A stretch of DNA of 59,965 nt from Embleya sp040605455 (GCF_040605455.1 NZ_JBEXCV010000038.1:1-59965), one strand, 5' to 3'; counted from the stretch's first letter, positions 36,790 through 44,681 are shown. Made by a program: numbers and translations. Notes: generated by a model not told the origin, from the sequence alone.

Positions 36790-37614
36790 ATGCTCGAACT
36801 GATCCTCACCGTGGCGACGTCGGACGACGCCGACCAGCAGGAGTCGGACCTGGCCCGGCCGCGCACGGTGAAGGTGCAAAGCGAGCCCGGCAAGAAGATC
36901 GCGATCGGCCGGGACCCGTCGCGATGCGGCCTGGTCACGCCGAAGGACTGGCGCTTCGTATCGCGCGTGCACTTGGAGTTCGTCTACTCCCTGGAGCGCG
37001 GCTGGAGCGTGGAGTGGCTCCAGGGCTCGCACCCGCGCCCGGTCGCGCTGGTACAGATCGATCGCGAGGGCGTGTCCGAACCGGTGCCCTACGGCGCCAC
37101 GCTGCCGCTGGGCTCGCTGCGCCCGGGCCGGGTCGTGGTCACCGACCTGGCCCGACGTCGGCGAGTCCTGGTGGAGTGGCGGGTGTCGTTGCCGCAACGC
37201 CCGGGCGAGGAGCCCACCGAGCCGGACGTGGGGGTGCCCGAGACCCAGGACGTCGCGCCGTTCGTGCTGCAGAACCGCCTCTCCGAGACGGAGATGGAGG
37301 TGCTGGCCGCGCTGTCCTGCGACTGGGTGCACGGTCGCCCGGTCAAGCGCGCCAAGTCCACCAAGGAACTGTGCGAGCTGTTGCACCTGTCGGCGGCCAC
37401 GGTCGAGCGGTACAAGACCAAGCTGCGCCGCGAGTTCTACAGCTCGGGCCTGTGCCCGGAGCTGAACGCCCTGCTCGGTCCGAACTACCTCGACACCGTG
37501 CGGCACGTACACGGAGGTTGGGACCTGATAGCGCAGACCGCGGTCACCCACGGCATAACGGGGCGCGGCCCCTGCCCGTGTGGTGCGGACGCGCCGCACG
37601 CGGGTACCAGGTGA
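36790..37614 (+). CDS. FHA domain protein with C-terminal helix-turn-helix (paralogue 1)
   Basis: 274 residues. An N-terminal FHA domain has the hallmark IGRDP ... FVSRVHLEF (Gly-Arg and Ser-Arg-x-His), so phosphothreonine binding is likely. Residues about 160-230 form a winged-HTH-like region: LSETEMEVLAALSCDWVHGR, then STKELCELLHLSAATVERYK. A conserved tail follows with HVHGGWDLIAQTAVTHGI and a terminal CPC. I infer a DNA-binding protein controlled by binding a phosphorylated partner. Start ATG 36790 (MLELI) is chosen because both downstream paralogues begin MLELN/VLDLN; ATG 36784 is an alternative. Confidence 0.78.
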   Translation: MLELILTVATSDDADQQESDLARPRTVKVQSEPGKKIAIGRDPSRCGLVTPKDWRFVSRVHLEFVYSLERGWSVEWLQGSHPRPVALVQIDREGVSEPVPYGATLPLGSLRPGRVVVTDLARRRRVLVEWRVSLPQRPGEEPTEPDVGVPETQDVAPFVLQNRLSETEMEVLAALSCDWVHGRPVKRAKSTKELCELLHLSAATVERYKTKLRREFYSSGLCPELNALLGPNYLDTVRHVHGGWDLIAQTAVTHGITGRGPCPCGADAPHAGTR

Positions 37615-37645
37615 GCGGTAGGACCGGGGAGGGGGCGAGGGGATC

Positions 37646-38467
37646 ATGCTCGAACTGAACATGTCGTTCGTCGCGATCGAGGACGGCCGGGAGGCGGAGC
37701 GGGACCCGCTGCCCAGCCCCAAGAGCGTGCGTACGCCGGGTGTGGTGGGCACGCGGCTGTTCGTGGGCCGCGATCCCAGCGCGTGCCGACCGCTGCTGAC
37801 ACCGCACGACTGGCTGTTCGTATCGCGCAAGCACCTGGTGTTCGAGTACAGCGAGGACCGGGGCTGGACGGTGGAGTGGCCGCGCGGGCAGCGGGACACC
37901 CCGGTGGCGATCGTGCGGATCAAGCGCGGCGAGACCTCGCAGGACATGCCGTACGGCGCGATCCTGCCGCTGCCCGCGCGCACCAGCGGCAACATCCTGG
38001 TCAGCGATCTGGCCCGGCGGCGCAGCGTGGTGCTCGCGTGGCGGGCGATGCAGCCGATCCGGCCCAGCGCGGCCTCCTCGCTGGACGGGAACGCGCCGCC
38101 GACCGTGGACGTCGGACCGGAGGAACTGCGCAACAAGCTGCGTGGGGTCCGCCTGGAGGTGCTCGCGGCGATGTCCTGCGACTGGATCCACGGCCGCGCC
38201 ACCAAGCGGCCCAGGACCACCGACGAGCTGTGCGAGATGCTCTACATGGCCAAGGCCACCGTCGAGCGCTGCAAGACCGAGCTGCGTCGCGACTTCTACA
38301 GCTCGGCACTTTGCCCGGAATTGAATCATCTGCTGGGGCCCGACTACCTGGACACGACCCCGCATGTCCACGGAGGCTGGGACCTGATCGCCCAGACGGC
38401 GGTCACCTGCGGCATTGTGGGACGCGAACCGTGCCCGTGTGCCCGTCGCGGTGGATCGATCGACTGA
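37646..38467 (+). CDS. FHA domain protein with C-terminal helix-turn-helix (paralogue 2)
   Basis: 273 residues with the same plan as its upstream neighbour. The FHA signature is VGRDPS ... FVSRKHLVF; the HTH region is MSCDWIHGRATKRPRTTDEL to YMAKATVERCKTELRRDFYS; the tail is HVHGGWDLIAQTAVTCGI ending CPC. The HTH and tail are more alike between the two than the FHA parts. GAGGGGGCGAGGGG precedes the ATG at 37646, 31 bases after paralogue 1. A tandem duplication is the simplest origin. Target DNA unknown. Confidence 0.78.
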   Translation: MLELNMSFVAIEDGREAERDPLPSPKSVRTPGVVGTRLFVGRDPSACRPLLTPHDWLFVSRKHLVFEYSEDRGWTVEWPRGQRDTPVAIVRIKRGETSQDMPYGAILPLPARTSGNILVSDLARRRSVVLAWRAMQPIRPSAASSLDGNAPPTVDVGPEELRNKLRGVRLEVLAAMSCDWIHGRATKRPRTTDELCEMLYMAKATVERCKTELRRDFYSSALCPELNHLLGPDYLDTTPHVHGGWDLIAQTAVTCGIVGREPCPCARRGGSID

Positions 38468-38551
38468 CACGACGCGAATCGTCGGGGCCGCAGGGGTGCG
38501 GTCGGGGGCGCGGTATTCGACTGACGGCCAGGAGCGTGGGGGAGGAAACCG

Positions 38552-38944
38552 GTGCTCGATCTCAACATGGCGTCGATTTCGAGGGCGGACGACGCGGCGA
38601 CGGTTGCCATGCTGATGGCAAGCGCGCCGAGTCGGCCGGGGGCGACGTTGGCGGTCGGTCGCGACGCGACCCGCTGTCATCTCGTGACACCGGCCGACTG
38701 GCTGTTCGTCTCCCGGGTGCACCTGGAATTCCAGTGCGACGACGACACGACGTGGTGGGTCACCTGGCGGCGCGGTTCGCAGGACGCGCCGGTGGCCGAG
38801 GTCCAAGTCGACGACGGCGAAGCGCGCACGCTGCCCTACGGGGGCACCGCGCCGCTGCCCAGTCCCGGTTCCGGCGAGGTGGTCATCCTCGACCTGAACG
38901 GGCAGCGCCGGGTCACCATCGGGTGGTTTCTGGCCACCGACTGA
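38552..38944 (+). CDS. Stand-alone FHA domain protein (paralogue 3, no HTH)
   Basis: 130 residues, equal to the FHA half of the two upstream genes: VLDLNMASIS start, VGRDATRC, then FVSRVHLEF. It ends in VTIGWFLATD with a proper stop, so the HTH half is absent. The GTG start at 38552 has GGGGAGGAAAC upstream, so it looks expressed and not a decayed fragment. It could compete with the two FHA-HTH proteins for the same phosphorylated partner. It is 84 bases after paralogue 2. Confidence 0.75.
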   Translation: MLDLNMASISRADDAATVAMLMASAPSRPGATLAVGRDATRCHLVTPADWLFVSRVHLEFQCDDDTTWWVTWRRGSQDAPVAEVQVDDGEARTLPYGGTAPLPSPGSGEVVILDLNGQRRVTIGWFLATD

Positions 38945-39034
38945 CCCGGATCGATCCCGACCCGATCCACCCGTCGACCTGACGACGAGTCAGAAGCGAT
39001 GCCTCGTGTGTCCGGAGTCCACACATCGGACATC

Positions 39035-39066
39035 TGTGAAGTCCTTCACAAGGGCGACGGTAGGAT
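39035..39066 (+). promoter_or_regulatory. Palindromic operator and -10 box upstream of serA
   Basis: TGTGAAGTCCTTCACA (39035-39050) has perfect 7-base arms around TC. TAGGAT at 39061-39066 is a plausible -10 box, so the palindrome lies over the -35 area. The serA start is 75 bases further on. A repressor is implied; which one is unknown. Confidence 0.6.
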
Positions 39067-39140
39067 CGGCCTCGCGTCAGGCCACCCCGTCGTGCGTCTT
39101 CCACGCGGCCACCCGTCATCGCAGCACGCGAAGGAAAACC

Positions 39141-40730
39141 GTGAGCAAGCCCGTCGTTCTCATCGCCGAAGAGCTGTCCCCGGCCACCGTCGATGCCCTC
39201 GGACCCGATTTCGAGATCCGCCACTGCGATGGTGCGAACCGCGGTGAGCTGTTGTCCGCGATCGCCGACGTCGACGCCATCCTGATCCGCAGCGCGACCA
39301 AGGTGGACGCCGAGGCGATCGCCGCGGCGGGCCGCCTCAAGGTGGTCGCGCGCGCTGGGGTGGGGCTGGACAACGTCGACGTCCCCGCCGCCACCAAGGC
39401 CGGCGTCATGGTCGTCAACGCGCCGACCTCGAACATCGTCACCGCCGCCGAACTCGCCTGCGGCCTGCTCATCTCGGTCGCGCGCAACATCCCGCAGGGC
39501 AGCGCCGCGCTCAAGAACGGCGAGTGGAAGCGCAGCAAGTACACCGGTGTCGAGCTCTCCGAGAAGACCCTCGGTGTGGTCGGCCTGGGCCGGATCGGCG
39601 TCCTGGTCGCGCAGCGGATGTCCGCGTTCGGGATGAACATCGTGGCCTACGACCCCTACGTGCAGCCCGCCCGCGCCGCGCAGATGGGCGTGCGCCTGCT
39701 CACCCTGGACGAGGTGCTGGAGCAGTCCGACTTCATCACCGTGCACCTGCCGAAGACGCCGGAGACGCTGGGCCTGATCGGCGACGAGGCGCTGCGCAAG
39801 GTCAAGCCGACGGTGCGCATCGTCAACGCCGCGCGCGGCGGGATCGTCGACGAGGTCGCGCTCGCGTCCGCGCTCAAGGAGGGCCGGGTCGCCGGCGCCG
39901 GTCTGGACGTGTTCTCGAAGGAGCCGTGCACGGACAGCCCGCTGTTCGAGTTCGACAACGTCGTGGCCACGCCGCACCTGGGCGCGAGCACCGACGAGGC
40001 GCAGGAGAAGGCCGGCGTCGCGGTGGCCAGGTCGGTGCGGCTCGCGCTCGCCGGCGAACTGGTGCCGGACGCGGTCAACGTGCAGGGCGGCGTGATCGCC
40101 GAGGACGTACGTCCGGGCCTGCCGCTGGCCGAGAAGCTGGGTCGGATCTTCACCGCCCTCGCGGGCGGCGTCGCGGTTCGACTGGATGTCGAGGTACGCG
40201 GCGAGATCACCCAGCACGACGTCAAGGTACTCGAACTCGCGGCGCTCAAGGGCGTGTTCGCGGACGTCGTGGAGGAGTCGGTCTCCTACGTGAACGCTCC
40301 GCTGCTGGCCCAGGAGCGCGGCGTAGAGATCCGGCTGACCACGAGCTCGGAGAGCCCGGATCACCGAAACCTGGTCACCGTGCGCGGCACGCTTACCGAC
40401 GGCGGCGAGATCTCGGTCTCCGGCACCCTCGCGGGGCCCAAGCACATCGAGAAGATCGTCGAGGTGGACGGCTTCGACGTGGACCTGGTGCTCACCGCGC
40501 ACATGGTCTTCCTGCGCTACGCGGACAAGCCGGGCGTGGTCGGCGTGATCGGCCGCCACCTCGGCGAGGCGGGCGTCAACATCGCCGGCATGCAGGTGGC
40601 CCGCGCCGCCAAGGGCGGCGAGGCGCTGGTCGCCCTCACCGTCGACACGACGGTCGAGCCGCAAACCCTCAACGCCATCGCCGAGGAGATCGGCGCAGCG
40701 TTCGTGCGCTCGGTGAACCTGGACGACTGA
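39141..40730 (+). CDS. serA: D-3-phosphoglycerate dehydrogenase
   Basis: 529 residues, the long form of actinomycetes. It oxidises 3-phosphoglycerate to 3-phosphohydroxypyruvate, the first step of serine synthesis. Seen: the NAD loop VGLGRIGVLVAQR, the catalytic Arg in VNAARGGIVDE, the Glu and His regions (DVFSKEP, TPHLGASTDEAQ), an intervening regulatory domain, and a C-terminal ACT domain (ADKPGVVGVIGRHLGEAGVN) for serine feedback. Start GTG 39141 follows GAAGGA; the longer frame upstream is not conserved-looking. Confidence 0.95.
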   Translation: MSKPVVLIAEELSPATVDALGPDFEIRHCDGANRGELLSAIADVDAILIRSATKVDAEAIAAAGRLKVVARAGVGLDNVDVPAATKAGVMVVNAPTSNIVTAAELACGLLISVARNIPQGSAALKNGEWKRSKYTGVELSEKTLGVVGLGRIGVLVAQRMSAFGMNIVAYDPYVQPARAAQMGVRLLTLDEVLEQSDFITVHLPKTPETLGLIGDEALRKVKPTVRIVNAARGGIVDEVALASALKEGRVAGAGLDVFSKEPCTDSPLFEFDNVVATPHLGASTDEAQEKAGVAVARSVRLALAGELVPDAVNVQGGVIAEDVRPGLPLAEKLGRIFTALAGGVAVRLDVEVRGEITQHDVKVLELAALKGVFADVVEESVSYVNAPLLAQERGVEIRLTTSSESPDHRNLVTVRGTLTDGGEISVSGTLAGPKHIEKIVEVDGFDVDLVLTAHMVFLRYADKPGVVGVIGRHLGEAGVNIAGMQVARAAKGGEALVALTVDTTVEPQTLNAIAEEIGAAFVRSVNLDD

Positions 40731-40836
40731 GGGGAGGGGCGGGGGTGGCGAGTGGGGCGTAGCGAGTTCGCGCGGCCGGAGTCGTAGGCGCGGCGTTGCT
40801 GCTTGTTGGGCGACTTCGTCGCCGGCTCGCGAGGCA

Positions 40837-40879
40837 CCGCTTTTTCTTTCCCCCGCTTCGCTCCGCCAAGAAAAAGCGG
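40837..40879. repeat. Perfect 12-base inverted repeat (hairpin 1)
   Basis: CCGCTTTTTCTT (40837-40848) and AAGAAAAAGCGG (40868-40879) are exact complements with a 19-base loop containing CGCTTCGCTCCG. A T/A-rich stem like this could act as a terminator for serA, 107 bases downstream of its stop. Confidence 0.75.
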
Positions 40880-40891
40880 CCCCTCGCTCGT

Positions 40892-40930
40892 GACTTCGTG
40901 GCCCTGCGCTTCGCTCCGGGCCACGAAGTC
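40892..40930. repeat. Perfect 13-base inverted repeat (hairpin 2)
   Basis: GACTTCGTGGCCC (40892-40904) and GGGCCACGAAGTC (40918-40930) are exact complements with a 13-base loop. The loop again contains CGCTTCGCTCC, as in hairpin 1. Confidence 0.75.
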
Positions 40931-41669
40931 AAAGTTTGCGGCTCCGCCGCTCTCCGCGCTTCGCGCGTCGATCACCGGGGGCGGCGTGGGTCGGGGGCGC
41001 TGACGCGCTCCTTGGGTGGGCGGTGTCGGGTCCGGGAGTCTTACGGTTTCCGGGCCTTTGCCGTGTCGCTTGGTCCCGTGACCCGACCTCTCGCCGCCGG
41101 CCTCGTCGGTCGCTTGGGTTGCCTGTGCCTCATCTCGTGCCTGCGTTGCCCAACTTTCCGCACGCCGCGTTGCCCGACATCCGTGCCGCGCTTGACGCCT
41201 CGGCCTCTGCTCCCTGCGGCTCGCCCGGCGCCCGGGGTCGTCGAGCTCCGCGCCGACCGACCTCCCGGGCTGCGTTGCCCGACATCCGCGCCGCTTCGCC
41301 CACCTGCCACATCGCCGGATCCTCGCGCCGCGCCGCCCGACCTCCTGGGTCGCGCCGCCCACCCCCGTGGCCCGCCCCGTCGCGTCTCCGCTTTCGATCC
41401 GCCGGTCTTCGTGGTGCTTCGAGTGCCTCTCGACACGTGTCGCCCCGGGATGGGTGTTGCGCCGGTTGGTGGGCTGCCGGTCTCAGATAGTAGGAACTCC
41501 GAGTAAATTGCAGACAGCGATGGGACCCGTCGCCTACCGTGAAAGAAGACGGCCCCTTCCGTACCCGGAAATCCCCGTACGGCAGGAAATATCCGCATGC
41601 CCACAAGGCCCCTGCACGTTGTCCGTCACACACCGTGTAGACACCCCGCCTTGTGAAGGAAGTGCAGTC

Positions 41670-41762
41670 ATGGACGAAACCACGCGCCGCAACGCCGCCC
41701 GTGCCCTCCAGCGCGCCCTCGACCGTCGCGACAACGGCGGCCCCGCCGACGAGGACCGCTGA
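41670..41762 (+). CDS. 30-residue peptide upstream of leuB
   Basis: MDETTRRNAARALQRALDRR followed by DNGGPADEDR and a stop. It is charged and helical. GAAGGA lies eight bases before the ATG, a strong ribosome site. It has no run of Leu, Ile or Val codons, so it is not a leucine attenuator peptide. It ends 80 bases before leuB. Real translation is likely but function is unknown. Confidence 0.5.
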   Translation: MDETTRRNAARALQRALDRRDNGGPADEDR

Positions 41763-41842
41763 CAGCCCCGATTCGCACCACTGCGTCCCACCATCCGGAC
41801 TGCATATGATCAGTCCCTGGGACGGAAGGTAGGGTCCCTCGT

Positions 41843-42886
41843 ATGTCTCGCAGCATTCGTCTCGCAGTGGTTCCCGGTGACGGCATCGGCCAGGAAGTGG
41901 TCGCGGAGGGTCTGAAGGTCCTCGGCGCCGTACTTCCTCCCGACGTCAAGGTCGAGACCACCGAGTACGACCTCGGTGCCCGTTTGTACCACCGCACCGG
42001 AGAGACGCTGCCCGACAGCGTGCTCGACGAGCTGCGCGGCCAGGACGCGATCCTGCTCGGCGCCATCGGCGACCCCAGCGTGCCCTCGGGAGTCCTGGAG
42101 CGCGGCCTGCTGCTCAAGCTCCGCTTCGCGTTCGACCATCACGTCAACCTGCGCCCGGCCAGGCTCGCGCCGGGCGTGGTCTCGCCGCTGGGCGCGGAAG
42201 CGAAGATCGACTTCGTGGTGGTTCGCGAGGGCACCGAAGGCCCGTACACCGGCAACGGCGGCACGCTGCGCACCGGCACCGAGCACGAGGTGGCCACCGA
42301 GGTCAGCGTCAACACCGCGTTCGGCATCGAGCGGGTCGTGCGGGACGCGTTCGCCCGGGCCCAGGCCCGGCCGCGCAAGAAGCTGACCCTGGTGCACAAG
42401 AACAACGTGCTGGTGTACGCGGGCCACCTGTGGACCCGGGTGTTCAACGCCGTCGCGGCCGAGTTCCCCGACGTCACCACCGACTACCTGCACGTGGACG
42501 CGGCGACCATCTTCATGGTCACCCAGCCCGAGCGCTTCGACGTGATCGTCACCGACAACCTGTTCGGCGACATCATCACCGACCTCGCCGCCGCCATCGC
42601 GGGCGGCATCGGCCTCGCGGCCAGCGGCAACATCAACCCGTCCCGCGAGTTCCCGTCCATGTTCGAGCCGGTGCACGGCTCGGCGCCGGACATCGCCGGC
42701 CAGGGCAAGGCCGACCCCACCGCCACCGTGCTCTCGGTCGCGATGCTCCTGGAGCACCTGGGCCTGACCGCCGAGGCCCGCCGGGTCGAGGCCGCGGTCT
42801 ACGCCGACCTCGCCGAGCGCGGCACCCTCGGCACGCGCGGCACGTCGCAGATCGGCGACGCGCTCGCGGCCCGAGTAGCCGGCTGA
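41843..42886 (+). CDS. leuB: 3-isopropylmalate dehydrogenase
   Basis: 347 residues. It oxidatively decarboxylates 3-isopropylmalate in leucine synthesis. Seen: VVPGDGIGQEV, FVVVREGTEGPYTGNGG, the HKNNVL segment, and TDNLFGDIITDLAAAIAGGI with the metal-binding Asp residues, then EPVHGSAPDIAGQGKADPTA. TAGGGT at 41830-41835 ends seven bases before the ATG, which would fit leaderless initiation; AAGGTAGGG could also serve as a distant ribosome site. Confidence 0.95.
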   Translation: MSRSIRLAVVPGDGIGQEVVAEGLKVLGAVLPPDVKVETTEYDLGARLYHRTGETLPDSVLDELRGQDAILLGAIGDPSVPSGVLERGLLLKLRFAFDHHVNLRPARLAPGVVSPLGAEAKIDFVVVREGTEGPYTGNGGTLRTGTEHEVATEVSVNTAFGIERVVRDAFARAQARPRKKLTLVHKNNVLVYAGHLWTRVFNAVAAEFPDVTTDYLHVDAATIFMVTQPERFDVIVTDNLFGDIITDLAAAIAGGIGLAASGNINPSREFPSMFEPVHGSAPDIAGQGKADPTATVLSVAMLLEHLGLTAEARRVEAAVYADLAERGTLGTRGTSQIGDALAARVAG

Positions 42887-42981
42887 TTCGCCGGCACCAT
42901 CACGTTCGTCGACCGGGACCGTCGACGCGTGCCCCCTGCCGGACCGGCGAATCGGTCGTTCGGCGGGTCAGGGGCCGCGCC

Positions 42982-43132
42982 TGTCGGGATCCCGGTCGAC
43001 TGCGTTAACGTCTCACCGGGTGGAACGCGGGTGCGGTTCCCGGGAACACTTCCAGTACGTCCATGTACGGGAAGCCGGGTCCCAGCAGCACCCAGCCCCG
43101 CCATACTCCACGGTGAAGGACGAGAACCAGCC
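42982..43132 (+). promoter_or_regulatory. Probable ilvE promoter and structured leader
   Basis: TGTCGG (42982-42987) and TAACGT (43006-43011) are spaced 18 bases apart and fit a vegetative promoter. The leader of about 115 bases contains a two-part hairpin: CCCGG with CCGGG outside and CTTCC with GGAAG inside, around AGTACGTCCATGTACG. No leader peptide rich in branched-chain residues is visible. Confidence 0.45.
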
Positions 43133-44260
43133 ATGACGACTGCCGCCCCGCAGGAGCCCGCCCTCCAGGCTGCCCTGACGATCGACCTCAAGCCCACCGC
43201 ACACCCGCTGAGCGATGCCGAGCGCGCCACGCGCCTGGAGAACCCGGGCTTCGGCCGCGTGTTCACCGAGCACATGGTCGGCATCAAGTGGAGTGCGGGA
43301 CGCGGCTGGTACGACGCGCAGCTCACGCCCTACGCGTCGCTCGACATCGACCCCGCGAACATGACGCTGCACTACGCGCAGTCGATCTTCGAGGGTCTCA
43401 AGGCCTACCGCCGCCCCGACGGCAGCGTGGCCACCTTCCGGCCCTACGCGAACGCCGCCCGCTTCCAGAACTCGGCCCGCCGGCTCGCCATGCCGGAGCT
43501 GCCCCAGGACCTGTTCGTGGACGCGGTGGACGCGCTGATCCGCCAGGACGCCGCGTGGGTGCCCAGCGCGCCCGAGGAGAGCCTGTACATCCGGCCGTTC
43601 ATGTTCGCCACCGAGGTCGGCCTCGGCGTGCGTCCCGCGAACGAGTTCCTCTTCCTGGTCATTGCGTCGCCGGCCGGCCCCTACTTCTCGGGCGGCGTGC
43701 GGCCGGTCTCGGTGTGGTTGTCCCAGGAGTACGTGCGCGCGGTGCCGGGCGGCACCGGTGAGGCCAAGTGCGCCGGCAACTACGCCGCCTCGCTGGTCGC
43801 CCAGGCCCAGGCCATCGAGCAGGGCTGCGACCAGGTGGTCTGGCTGGACGCGATCGAGCGCCGCTGGATCGAGGAGATGGGTGGCATGAACCTGTACTTC
43901 GTGTACGGGGAGGGCAAGGACGCGCGGATCGTCACGCCGCGCCTGACCGGCTCGCTGCTGCCCGGCATCACCCGCGACTCGCTGCTCCAGCTCGCCGCCG
44001 ACCGGGGCTACGCCACCGAGGAGGCGCTGATCTCGGTCGACGACTGGCGCGAGGGCAACGCGAACGGCACCCTCACCGAGGTCTTCGCGTGCGGCACCGC
44101 CGCGGTGATCACCCCCGTCGGCTCGGTCAAGTCCAGCGCCGCGAACTGGACCGTCGGCTCCGGCGAGGCGGGCCCGATCACCACGGAGCTCCGCAAGGCC
44201 CTGGTCGACATCCAGACCGGCCGAGCGGAAGACGTGCACGGCTGGACGCACACGATCTGA
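43133..44260 (+). CDS. ilvE: Branched-chain amino acid aminotransferase
   Basis: 375 residues, PLP fold type IV. It performs the last step of Val, Leu and Ile synthesis and the first step of their breakdown. Seen: LHYAQSIFEGLKAYR, ESLYIRPFMFATE, the PLP Lys in TGEAKCAGNYAASL (about residue 212), EMGGMNLYFVYG, and the cofactor phosphate loop ACGTAAVITPVG. The start at 43133 (MTTAAPQEP) follows GAAGGACGAG. It is downstream of leuB in the same direction but has its own likely promoter. Confidence 0.95.
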   Translation: MTTAAPQEPALQAALTIDLKPTAHPLSDAERATRLENPGFGRVFTEHMVGIKWSAGRGWYDAQLTPYASLDIDPANMTLHYAQSIFEGLKAYRRPDGSVATFRPYANAARFQNSARRLAMPELPQDLFVDAVDALIRQDAAWVPSAPEESLYIRPFMFATEVGLGVRPANEFLFLVIASPAGPYFSGGVRPVSVWLSQEYVRAVPGGTGEAKCAGNYAASLVAQAQAIEQGCDQVVWLDAIERRWIEEMGGMNLYFVYGEGKDARIVTPRLTGSLLPGITRDSLLQLAADRGYATEEALISVDDWREGNANGTLTEVFACGTAAVITPVGSVKSSAANWTVGSGEAGPITTELRKALVDIQTGRAEDVHGWTHTI

Positions 44261-44272
44261 TGACCTCGCGGC

Positions 44273-44357
44273 CTCCGGCCGCTCTCCTCGCTTGCTCGTC
44301 GATCACTGGTCGACGATCAAGTCGCGGGCGCCGACGCGCCGGGGAGAGCGGCCGGAG
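44273..44357. repeat. Large hairpin / dispersed-repeat copy C after ilvE
   Basis: CTCCGGCCGCTCTCC (44273-44287) and its exact reverse complement (44343-44357) form a 15-base stem. Inside, TCGTCGA and TCGACGA form a second 7-base stem. The right part TCGCGGGCGCCGACGCGC (44322-44339) matches repeat copies A and B at 16 of 18 bases. It may end ilvE transcription, 13 bases after its stop. Confidence 0.7.
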
Positions 44358-44563
44358 CCGCAGCGGCCCGCACTCCGCTGCCGTGGGCCCGTCCGCGCGC
44401 GGTACTACCGGGCTCAAGCAGCCCACGAGAGCCGCGCCCCGGGGGTAACCGCAACGCGTCCACCGCACGCAACGGGCGGAGCGGGTGGGCGCACAAAAGT
44501 TCACCCCGCCCACATTGTGAGACCACCCGACCACGCACAAGCGGATGTGCCAGACTCCGAAGC

Positions 44564-44611
44564 ATGCAGCAGTGGCTCATTATTAGCCGCAGCGTGCCGG
44601 TAACGGGTTGA
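44564..44611 (+). CDS. cimA leader peptide (MQQWLIISRSVPVTG)
   Basis: A 15-codon frame with Leu-Ile-Ile followed by Val codons, ending 41 bases before a terminator and 144 bases before cimA. There is no Shine-Dalgarno; CAGACT (44551-44556) ends seven bases before the ATG, so the transcript may start at the ATG itself. CimA makes citramalate for isoleucine, so control by Ile/Leu stalling makes sense. Confidence 0.75.
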   Translation: MQQWLIISRSVPVTG

Positions 44612-44652
44612 TCCCCCCACAAGGGGTGCACACCGCCCATCGCCCGCACGCA

Positions 44653-44681
44653 GACCTCTCGCGACCGCGAGGGGTCTTTTT
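44653..44681 (+). terminator. cimA attenuator terminator
   Basis: GACCTCTCGC (44653-44662) pairs with GCGAGGGGTC (44667-44676) with one G-T pair and a GACC loop, followed by five Ts. An upstream CCCC-ACAA-GGGG hairpin (44615-44626) starts four bases after the leader stop and could be part of the switch. Confidence 0.8.

Larger units (their letters stand above)
40731..41669. other. Long non-coding region with repeats
   Basis: 939 bases with no credible gene. The first 300 bases hold two perfect hairpins and repeat copy B. From about 41,040 to 41,460 the sequence is GC-rich low complexity, with GCGTTGCCCGACATCCG twice (near 41170 and 41271). From 41,480 the composition drops in GC (CAGATAGTAGGAACTCCGAG), and the promoter for the small gene at 41670 and leuB is probably between there and 41,640. 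Confidence 0.55.

Noticed and set aside
40731..41669. Open frames in the gap after serA
   Set aside because: They consist of low-complexity Arg/Pro/Ala sequence, overlap perfect hairpins and have no ribosome sites.
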